Positions 55,241 to 64,000 of a DNA stretch of 64,000 nucleotides are shown here, piece by piece; within the stretch, counting starts at the first letter, position 1, and the number at the start of each line of letters is the position of its first letter. The stretch lies in assembly GCA_033961575.1 (NCBI GenBank), contig CM066736.1, positions 8,093,501-8,157,500 on the forward strand. The letters run 5' to 3'. The stretch comes from Aselliscus stoliczkanus. Taxonomy: Eukaryota > Chordata > Mammalia > Chiroptera > Hipposideridae. The translations under genes and the position numbers were made by a program. The notes beneath the pieces are model-generated. The model was not told where the DNA came from. It did not search any database and was given only the letters and a program-made list of their open reading frames with translations.

Positions 55241-56557
55241 CACAAAAGCTCTGAATAGAAGAGTACACCCCTCCAGGGTGTGGATGCGAACTAGATATCT
55301 ACCCTTGACATTAACCGCCATGAAAATGACTGCTTTGTTGCCCTTCCCGGAACTCCAGCCACCTGAAGGAGTCTATGAATCTCCAAGTATGCCTCGCTTG
55401 GGTCACCGTGGCTGATCTTAACAGCTCTGACCCTTGGAATAGGAATAAAGTTAAGCCTTAAATTGATCAGCAGGAAAACAAACAGCAGCAGTTGCTCAGG
55501 ATAGCAATACTTCAAGGACGCCAACAGATGGGAGGCCAGATTGTGACTATGCTCGACTCCAAGAAATATATCAGAAAACATTGATGTATTTGTTCAGGTT
55601 AAGTATTTTCAATTCAGTGGGCTAACAATTGTCAGCAAATAACATCCTTTTACCAAACAAAACAAACAAACAAAAAAATCAAAGTAGCCTGCTGTGCCTA
55701 AATAGCTTGTGCAGTAAAAACAAATAATATGGTTAGATAGTGAGGTTTTGGGTTTTGTTTTTTCTAATGGTGGTCTTCCTTATTTAGATATTTTAACTTA
55801 TTATATTTAGTTATATTAACTTATTTAACTGCGTACTGTGGAACCCACCACGCAACAGTAATTGCATTCAAGAGACAACCCCATTAGACGTTGTAATCCC
55901 AAGTTACATGTGACCCAATGGAATGAAGACGATAAGGCAACGGGGAGGTGACACATTTAATACTTTTTATCCTAGAGTTTATGCCTCCAATTTTCATGCA
56001 TTTCCAAGTTCCATTAACAAAAGAAGAAGAAAAACAGCTGCTATTAAGTAGAATTGAAATGATTTTTTTGTAAATTAGTGAACTTCCCTCTCTCCAGACT
56101 CTTTCAAGATAAAAGTCTATCTGCAGTGGTGAAGATCTCATGGAATGGCCGTTTTGAAAGTGCTGTAGCATTGTCAGGGCTGGAAGGGGTCAGAGAAAAC
56201 ATCCACCCCCCTACCCTTTCATTTACAGAAGAGAACACTCTTCGCCCTGGAAATGTGCACAGACCCAAAAGAAATTCTCAGGAGTAAAGAAATCAAGCTA
56301 TGAAAAGGCTATGTAAGTAAGTGGTTTAAATAAAGTTGAACATAGGATTTCTGTCATCTGTACCTTCTCAGGAGTGCTCTCGAATACTTGACTGGTTGTC
56401 TAAACTCCATATCCATTCTCCACTTCTTAACCAGTAACAGACCCCTATGTTGTTTGTGCCTCAATACACCCAGTTGAAAAATTATACTTCCCAACTGCAT
56501 TTGTGGAAAGGAGTGTCCAGTGAAATGTAAGTGGAAGTGTTGGGTGGTGCTTCTGGG
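55241..56557. other. Non-coding unique block, AT-rich
   Basis: About 1.3 kb without a recognised element. 55730-55840 is strongly AT-rich. Confidence 0.4.
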
Positions 56558-56568
56558 AAAATTCTTTA

Positions 56569-56670
56569 GGGCTGGCCAAGTGGCATGGTGGTTAAGCGCT
56601 GGCTTGGGAAGCCAGTGGCCCTGGTTCGGGTCCCACATATGGGGACCAGTGACACTGCCCTCAAAAAAAA
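56569..56670 (+). mobile_element. Short tRNA-derived SINE
   Basis: 'ggctggccaagtggcatggt', 'ggttcgggtcccacatatgg'. TSD aaaattcttta at 56558-56568 and 56671-56681. Confidence 0.95.
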
Positions 56671-56681
56671 AAAATTCTTTA

Positions 56682-57134
56682 AAGGAGGCTCTAAGGGCCT
56701 TTGGGGAGATAGAAGCCCTTTGTCCTTCCCTTTTCTTTAGTTATTCCCACTTAGAATGTGGATGCTATGGCTGGGGCTCCAGCAGCCATTTTGTGACCAC
56801 GAAGCAACCTCAAAGGTGAAAAACACATGCTAAAGGTGGCAGAGAGGAAAGACAGAAGGAGCCTGGGCTGTTGGTGACTCTGGGCTGTAGGGCTGCCATA
56901 CCAGCCCTCGATGCTTGACTTCTGGACAAATTTTACATAAGAGATAAATAACCTCTATCTTGTTGAACCCTAATTATTTTTTTGTATCTGTTAATATGCA
57001 GTGAAATCTAACCTTAGCTGACACCCAAAGTTATCAGTTAAATAATAATAAATAAATCTTATCTAATCTCTCTTATCTGACAACCCTGACATATCTATCT
57101 CTACCTTTTTTCTCCCTCCCTCCCTAACTACCTG
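56682..57134. other. Non-coding unique block
   Basis: Nothing recognised. Confidence 0.35.
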
Positions 57135-57195
57135 TTCCCATTTTATAGATGAGGAAACTGAGGTTCAGAGATATTAGGTGCTTGTTGAAAGTCAC
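57135..57195 (-). repeat. MIR fragment
   Basis: 'ccattttatagatgaggaaa', 'ctgaggttcagagatattag'. Confidence 0.7.
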
Positions 57196-57199
57196 CCAC

Positions 57200-57295
57200 C
57201 ATGTTATTGTTGTTCACTGCTGTTCCCCAGTGCCTAGCACAATGCCTGGCACACAGTAGGGAAGCAATAAATACGTTTTGATGAATAAATGCATC
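57200..57295 (+). repeat. L2 3' terminus
   Basis: 'gttccccagtgcctagcaca', 'atgcctggcacacagtaggg', 'gatgaataaatgc'. Confidence 0.85.
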
Positions 57296-57689
57296 TTCTG
57301 CTTCCATGGGGCACCCTTTCCATAGCCTCCTTGTACCACTTTCCTGACTTCTTAGAAAAGTTATGGGAAGATGGGAAAAAGGAAAGGTGCTTTTAGGAGG
57401 CTGAGTGGTAGGAAGAGGCCTCCATCAGCTTCTTCAGGGTCATGGCCATTGCTGGTGGAGACAGCATGAGAGGGTAGACACTTGTTTTGGCAGTCCTCTG
57501 CCTTACCTCTAGTGACAACCTCTTGATTTCCTTTTGAGGATGCCGCAGGTGACACTGACATCATCCTTGGCTACTGGGTAGGAAATCAGCTCAAGTGAGA
57601 CTCAGAGGTTTGCATTCTGCTGGCCACAGTGACTGATCAGGGATGGACATGGGATTGGATCAGAATTACTGACATGTGATGACTCTTGA
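57296..57689. other. Non-coding unique sequence
   Basis: Nothing recognised. Confidence 0.35.
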
Positions 57690-57930
57690 AATACATCTTC
57701 ATTATGCAAATCTGTAAAACCCCTTTGGTCTCAAAGTAGAAATAATGGTATAGAGAACTTCCACAGACCATATAAGCCAGATTCAACAATTATAACAGTT
57801 TGGCCACACTTGCTTTGCCTTCCCTTTATTTCCCCATTTCTTGCTGAGGTTTCTTAAAGCAAACCCAGACAGTTACCATTTTATCCCCAAGAATTAAAAT
57901 TTGCATCTCTCAAATAGAAAGGCATTTTCT
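57690..57930 (-). repeat. L1 3' fragment
   Basis: 'ggtatagagaacttccacag', 'cagattcaacaattataaca', 'gtttggccacacttgctttg'. Confidence 0.7.
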
Positions 57931-59118
57931 TACATGACTCCTGGAATGAGACTTTTGCTGCAACTAATGAGAGAACCATCAGTGTTTCTTTCCCATGGAC
58001 TTGAACTCAGGGGGATGGAGACCTGAAAATTTTGGAAGCATCGCATAGAGTCCAAGAATAAAGTCAAGTAGCGAACACAGAGTCTAACGATTAGAAAGAA
58101 GAGTCCTGATGACATGGTTTTGGTTCCAAGATCAAACGTTACCTGAAGACCATGTCAGCATATTACATTAAACAACAAATCCTATATTTTTCTTATGCCA
58201 GTTTTAGTAGGGTTTTTTGTTGTTTACAACCAAAAAGAGTCTTCACTGATTCAGAAACCAATAACCTTTCTCCTGGGATGATGGTTCTGTTTCCTACAAC
58301 GGTTCGTCTTGAAACAGACCTTAGTCCAATAGTCCAATAAATAAAAACACACAGACACATAAAGCAGATCTACTGAGGAAGAGGAAAACTCAAATACCCA
58401 CTCTTCTCCTTCCAACTCATCTTCTAAGGGGGAAACCTTGACGTGGATTTCCTTTCAGAAGCAAGTAAGACCCCTTGAGGGTGGGCTGCTGTGCGTGGAT
58501 TTTTCCTCTATTCCAGGAGCAAAATTTTCCTTCTATGCTAGGAACATAAGGTTGGAAGTGGCAAATCGTGGGAGTAGGAAGATTTAGCACCAGCTTCCAT
58601 CTGTTCCCAAGTCGCTCGGCTTGTAGAAGACCCTGCCCCCAGATCTGTGGGGCAAAGTTGGCAGACCCCAACTTTTAACTTCGCTTTCACATTTTCGTAG
58701 CTTCTTGAACTCTCTTTTCACTTCTATTCCCCATACCCCCCAGTTTGTCCTCATGGCAGGAGTAATATGAAACTGGTGACCATGGGTAGGCATTGTGAAT
58801 GCCCTGAATTCCTATGCAAAACCATTTTTGTGAACATTCATATACACATTTTTTTCTAGCAGTTATAGCTTTCATTAGGAAACCAAAATGTTCTGAGATC
58901 CATGAAAGCTTAAGATGCAGTGCCTTTTAGGTGCTTATTAATTATTAGGCTGTTTCCACTATTTAACCCTATAAGAATTTACCAGTGGAGCAGAAGAACT
59001 CACTAACGGCCTAAGTATTGACTAGTTGCATTAACAGAGTGAAGGACAGCGAACTGCTCAACTGTAACAATTTGTCATCCAGCTGGCTGTGGTCTTGCCC
59101 ATAGCACTGCCTTAAGAG
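57931..59118. other. Non-coding unique block
   Basis: About 1.2 kb with no recognised repeat; open frames on the minus strand (58417-58875) overlap one another in different phases and lack domains. Confidence 0.4.
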
Positions 59119-59136
59119 CCTGAAGACCTCACTTTC

Positions 59137-59568
59137 TTTCTTTCTTTTTTTTTTAATTTTATTTTATTGGGGAATTGGGGGAGGGGAACAGTGTCGGGGA
59201 ATCAGGGAAGGGGAACAGACAAGTTGCTGTCTTTTTGTTCTTCAGTCTAGTTGTGGAGGACGTTGCTTCACTGTTGGTATCGTCATTGCGCTCTTCCCGG
59301 ATGAGGCAGATCGGTCGCTGGCCTCTGGATAGTCGATCACCGCAGCTATTGGCAGCTCACGCTGGCTGCCGGCCACTCACTGTAGCCTATGGCAGCCCAC
59401 TGCAGCAGGGGCTGCAGCCTACACCGTCGCCGGGGCTCACACAACCCAGCTCCAGCTTAGCTGGTGTTAGCTGTGGAGGGCAGTGTCACTGGCCCTCATA
59501 TGTGGGATCCGAACCGGGGCCGCTGGCGTCCCAAACCAGCTCTTAACCAATGCGCCACTCGGCCGGCC
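59137..59568 (-). mobile_element. Long T+ SINE
   Basis: Near-consensus reverse copy. Perfect 18-base TSD cctgaagacctcactttc at 59119-59136 and 59569-59586, the longest in the window, which suggests a recent insertion. Confidence 0.97.
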
Positions 59569-59647
59569 CCTGAAGACCTCACTTTCAGTGGCAGTTTGTC
59601 TACTCACATCCTGTGCAAATATGGGCCTGTTATTTAGCCTTTCTGGT

Positions 59648-60040
59648 ATTGTGGGTTGAAGCCCTAACCTCCACTACCTCTGAAGGTGACATCTTCGGAG
59701 ATAAGATCATTGTAGACATAATTAGTTAAGATGAGGTCATACTGGACCTTGCCCAACCTGACTGGTGTCCTTATAAAAAAGGGAAATTTAAACACAGACA
59801 CATGAACATGAAGGCAAAAATTTGGGGTGATGCAGCAGGAACCAAGGAACCCCAAAGATGGCCAGTATACCAGCAGAAGCTAGGGCACAGGCATGGGACA
59901 GATTCTCAGCCCTCAGAAGGAACCAACACTGCTGACGCTTGGATCTGGGACTTCTGGCCTTGAGAGCTGTGAGACATTTTGTTTCCGTTGTTTAAGCCCC
60001 ACAGTCTGTGGTACTTTGTCATGGTGGCCTTAGGAGACTA
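59648..60040 (+). mobile_element. MLT1-type MaLR LTR
   Basis: 'gttgaagccctaacctccac', 'taagatgaggtcatactgga', 'actggtgtccttataaaaaa', 'gaaggaaccaacactgctga', 'cacagtctgtggtactttgt'. Solo LTR without internal sequence. Confidence 0.88.
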
Positions 60041-60780
60041 CACACGGGGTGAGGCAGACACAGGGATGCATGGCTGGACTTCATGTCCAGTTGTAGGGAG
60101 TGTGGCCAGCAGGCTGACCCCTTCAGGGTCAGGCTCAGCTGTAGATGGCCACCTTGCCTGGGGTCACCACTTTCCCTGGGAAGCCGGCATCCAACATCTG
60201 AGCCAGGTAGGAGTAGAAAGTCCTGGTGGGCTCAACCCAATGCTGAACAGCTCCCTTGGACAATACTTGCCCTTGGACAATACTTGCCCCACAGCTCTCT
60301 GGAGTGTTGGCTTCGCCAGGTCAGCATCGTAAGCTCCATCTCTCTCTGCCCAGTCCTCCTCCTTCCCTCTTCCTCGGACAAGTGCTCATCCCTAGTAAAC
60401 ATCTCGTACTCCAAACTCCATTTCTGTGCCTGCTTTTGGAGACCCCAGCAAGTGACAGGGAACTTCAGTTTTCTCATCTGTCAGCTCTGAAAAACCCCTG
60501 GCATGGCCCTAGCGCATGGCAGTCGGTGTCAGCCAGTGTTGGTGGAAGCCAGTCCCTTTCCCACACCATGGAAAAGGGCTTCCAACCCCCAGGGCAGAAC
60601 ATAGCAGGATGGAGGCTGGCCGTCAGTTCTAGGGCTGGTTTACTGGGCACCTGGGGGCTCAAATCCGTGGGTTTTACCTGCTTTTGTCAGCTGCCGCAAC
60701 CCCCTGGTGACAGGCTGAAGGGGGCGGATGTGTAACTGCAGGGCTATAAAATCCTCTGCAATCTCCCACAAGAAAAGGGC
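60041..60780. other. Non-coding, GC-richer unique block
   Basis: Open frames of 117-159 codons in three phases overlap here, so none is credible. Contains a 17-bp perfect tandem duplication at 60254-60287. Confidence 0.4.
60254..60287. repeat. 17-bp tandem duplication
   Basis: ccttggacaatacttgc occurs twice head to tail without mismatch. Confidence 0.95.
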
Positions 60781-61986
60781 AGACCGGAGCCAAGTTCCGG
60801 AGCGGTCTGGCCTGTCATTAATCCTTCCGAAGAGGAGCTCGATGTATTTTGAGATGCTAAATATTGAGGATAGGGGAATAATGAAGTGTTTTTCACCTTA
60901 GGGGAAAGTTCTAAATTCTGTAGTTCTTTTTATGGTGGGGAGGAGGGTGGAGAGAGAGAGAGAAATTGCAAGGAGAAACTATATCAATAAGTGTGTGTAT
61001 ACTTTTCCATCACTGTGGTTTTGAAGATCCAGTGCCTGGTACATTAGGCAGTGTGTCAGACAGTGGCAGTCGTTTTATCCATCCCCCCAGTGCGTGCTAA
61101 AACCTGCCAGTCAAATATAAAATATTTTACCTATGATGCAGCGTTTGAGCTTCAATAAATGTCCAGCTCTCTGTTCCTATTAAATTTAGAGAAAATGCCT
61201 GTCTTCTCAAAGCTTAATCACCTGTGGATGTGTTTTAGAGACTTCATAACAAGCTGCGGTGAATCAGGAAAATATTATTAATTTCTTTTCTCCCAGTCTC
61301 TGCTCTAGGGAAGGGGCCCCCGACTGCCTCCTGCTTTCTCCAGGTTGGCTGGTGTGGTGTGTGTCCCTTCTCGCCCTTCCCTTCCTCCTAATTTAGCAGT
61401 CTCAGATGGTAGTATCCTGTCATACTCATTTGGGGGAATTCTCCTTTGAAGGCTTTCCAATTAAGTCTTCTAAAAAATGACATTTAATTAGGGAAAGAGG
61501 TTTTCTTTTGGTCCCAGGATAGCAAATATTTCAATCAAATGGATGCACAGTCCTTGTATTTTATTCTCTCCCTTTCTCTTGCCCAGTGAGATGGCAGGGG
61601 GAAAAAAATCCATCAAGAAACGACATATTTTGTGTATCTTCTTGATGATTTTGACAGGCTTCCAGTGGGCTGTGAAGTTTCAGGCTTGTTTCTCATGTTC
61701 CGGTTCAATCAGATAAATAGGTTTGATTAAGCCTTCTTTTAAACTCATCATCGACTCAGCAGTGACTCCTTTCAAAATGACCTTTGGTGTAACCTGACTG
61801 TTGATCTTGGTTTGTGGTCGGTCCCACCAAGGCTCCTTAGAGTGACATTCAAGAGCAAAGCTGGGTCTGGGAGTCACGTGGCTTTGGCCACTCGCCTTGG
61901 CTGTTTATGAGAGTTGGGCTTGATTTTTGAGACTCAGCTTGGAGGTGGAGGGTGGCAACATTCATTTCCAAAGATTTAAATCTCAG
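60781..61986. other. Repeat-poor block, possible conserved non-coding DNA
   Basis: About 1.2 kb with no repeat signature. It holds a GC-rich dyad at 60781-60808 and AT-rich patches with TAAT-core words ('gtcattaatccttcc', 'catttaattagggaaag'). No exon signal. Confidence 0.4.
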
Positions 61987-62411
61987 GCCAGCCGAGTGGC
62001 GCATTGGTTAAGAGCTGGTTTTGGGAAGCCAGTGGCCCTGGTTCGGATCCCACATATGAGGGCCAGTGACACTGCCCTCTACAGCTAACAACAGCTCCAC
62101 CTGGAGCTGGGCTGCGCGAGTCCCGGCGACGGTGTAGGCTGCAGCCCCTGCTGCAGTGGGCTGCCATGGGCTACAGTGAGTGGCCAGCAGCCAGCGTGAG
62201 CTGCCAATAGCCGCGGTGAGCGACCATCCAGAGGCCGGCGACCGATCTGCCTCATTCAGGAAGAGCACAATGACGATACCAACAGTGAAACGACGTCCTC
62301 CGCAGCTGGACTGAGGAACAAAGGGACAGCAACTTCTCTGTTCCCCTTCCCTGATTCCCCAGCGCTGTTCCCCTACCCCAATTCCCCAAAAAATCTTAAA
62401 AAAAAAAAAAA
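61987..62411 (+). mobile_element. Long T+ SINE
   Basis: Head 'gccagccgagtggcgcattg', body, then 'ccccaaaaaatctt' (AATAAA signal lost) and an A tail. TSD aaagatttaaatctcag (61970-61986) and aaagatttaaagctcag (62412-62428). Confidence 0.95.
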
Positions 62412-62434
62412 AAAGATTTAAAGCTCAGGCACTG

Positions 62435-62560
62435 AAGTCCAAAGCACTTGAATCTCAGCTCCCCTTTGGCTAGCAACATGACCTTCTTAAAGCCCAGATT
62501 TCTCATCTGCAACATGGGATGAAGAATCTTGCACCTGGGGTGGTAGTGGGAATGCAATGA
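62435..62560 (+). repeat. MIR fragment
   Basis: 'agcacttgaatctcagctcc', 'cagatttctcatctgcaaca'. Confidence 0.65.
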
Positions 62561-63939
62561 GTTCGTGCCTGTGGATGCTCTTAGCACAGTTAATCCTTGT
62601 CGCAGGTTTCCCTGGGAAACAGACTCTGAGGTGGAGATTAGCTCATAGGATGGTTATTAAGGAGAGCCCTTGGGTCCAACACCAGCAGAAGGGAGGACAT
62701 GCAAGCAGGAGAGAGCAGGGGGAGAGGTCCAGCTGCAATGGGGGTCCAGGGATTGCTTCACCCGAGCCCACAGGGAGCTGTGGAACTTCAATGGCTAAGG
62801 TGATGGGTCTGTAGTCTCCACCTGGATCTATCACTGGTGTGGGCCACCTTGGGATGCCTTGGGTAAGGGTCTCTGCAGCTGGGGTGGCACATCCTCCCTG
62901 GAAAGGGGATCTAGGTGGTACATCACTGCGTCCACCACAACCCCCAATGGGCGCTGGCTGCCCCTGTTATTCTTGGGTCAGGACTAAAAGGAGGTTTGAC
63001 TCTCTGAATGTTTTTCGCTTCTGTGAGATGCAGAGCACTGCCCTAGCTGAACACTGCATTACAGTAGCCATCGGTTTTGTCATCCAGCTAATGACTGACT
63101 ACACAGTGAACTGCTTCTGCAACATGCCAGGCGTCATGCTGGGCCCTGGGACCCCCTCCCCCACTCTCACGCACCTCACATTCTACACGAGGGTCTTACG
63201 TTCTGCAAGGTTAATTCATTCGATAGGTTGACCAGGATACCATGCTCTAGAGTGAGACACAAGCTCTGCACATACACACACTCACGCATGCACAGCATCA
63301 AAAGTTGAGCTGAGGCATGTCAGTTAGGTCCTCCGAAAGGCAGACACTGATAGAGATCTGGGTGCAAGAAGTTTATTGGGGGGTTAACACCTGTAAAATT
63401 TAAAGGGGACGAGAGCAGGGCTGGGCATGGAGAGCCCTCAGGTCCTGAGGCAGATCTGACCAAGTCTTGGCCAACCCAATGGGGGGCTCTGGAGTAAAGA
63501 TCTCCCATTTGAGGAACCCTATGTTGGACAGAAATGGCCATGTCCTGGTACCCCGCCATGTTCAGTTGTTGTCTGGGAAGAAGGTGGCTTTGGCTTAAAT
63601 TCCAAAGCTTCTCCTACTTGAAGGTAATTCTTTCCAGAAGGAAGATCCGAGCAGCATGTCTCCAAGGCTGCCACGTAAGGATTAAAGGAGGACGTACGTG
63701 CACATAGTAGGTATGGCAGACACGTAGGAAGACCTTGACAATTTTTCCTTCCCTTCCACCTTTTTCTTCTGTGCTTTCATAATGTGTAATGAGGACTAGG
63801 AGAGCGTGAACAGTAATGCTGCATTAGGTGGCAATACGATCACTGTTTGAATGTAGGGTGTGGTATATTACATGGCAACCACAGGACTCAGCAATGTACA
63901 TACATGGCCTCCACCAGTGCTCATGCAACTTTTTAACTT
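62561..63939. other. Non-coding block, partly old repeat
   Basis: 62600-62830 and 63320-63420 carry words of an unassigned old repeat ('gtttattggggggttaacac'). The rest is unique. No exon identified. Confidence 0.35.
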
Positions 63940-64000
63940 AGAGACCTAATTATTCCCATTATACAGATGAGGAAAACGAGGCTCACAGCAGGGAGGTCAC
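63940..64000 (-). repeat. MIR fragment, cut by window end
   Basis: 'cccattatacagatgaggaa', 'cgaggctcacagcaggg'. Confidence 0.8.

Noticed and set aside
60083..60735. Overlapping open frames of 135 and 159 codons in a GC-richer patch
   Set aside because: Several phases are open at once, as expected from base composition. No domain, and splice signals cannot be judged without comparative data.
1..64000. CRISPR array, bacterial operon, phage or other prokaryotic system
   Set aside because: No regularly spaced direct repeats with unique spacers and no dense coding; the repeats identify mammalian DNA throughout.

Overview
This window is nuclear DNA of a placental mammal. It contains no protein-coding exon, RNA gene or operon that I can support. 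The background is old mammalian repeats (MIR, L2, L1, MER5A, MER20, a Tigger, and MaLR LTRs of MLT1 type). On top lie many younger tRNA-derived SINEs whose target-site duplications (TSDs) can still be read. The young SINEs have a head resembling GGCCGGCCGAGTGGCGCGG, an A box and a B box. Long copies end in AATAAAATCTT plus an A tail, the arrangement of T+ SINEs. Older multi-unit tRNA SINEs and mariner elements are also present. Together these suggest a laurasiatherian, most likely a bat. The placental assignment is firm; the bat assignment is inference.

Layout. 0-6 kb: MIR and L2 relics, a GC-rich unique patch, a (TG)n tract, a broken DD34D mariner split by a SINE, and an LTR-like repeat split by another SINE. 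6-9 kb: an L2 with an AT-rich tract and a MaLR LTR inside it, then a MIR with two stacked SINEs. 9-20 kb: dense young short SINEs, including three insertions in about 1 kb near 16.6-17.6 kb, with MIR, L1 and MER20 relics. 20-37 kb: mainly L2, MIR and L1 relics, a Tigger and several long SINEs. 37.7-40 kb: a nearly full L2 3' end followed by a large inverted duplication (arms about 245 bp, spacer about 560 bp) and an MLT1 LTR. 40-42 kb: repeat-poor. 42.4-46.6 kb: nested SINEs, a fold-back mariner and a MER20. 47-64 kb: L2, L1 and MIR relics, more SINEs, a MER5A, an MLT1 LTR, and a repeat-poor stretch at 60-62 kb.

Nothing forms a gene system. The window reads as an intergenic or intronic segment shaped by successive transposon waves. 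Points of real interest are structural: the inverted duplication at 38.6-39.7 kb, the fold-back mariner at 43.75-44.26 kb, two possible SINE 3' transductions, an insertion made of poly(A) only, and a probable template-switch palindrome inside a MIR. Repeat names come from recognition by eye, so boundaries of old repeats are approximate (tens of bases), while SINE boundaries marked by TSDs are usually good to a few bases.
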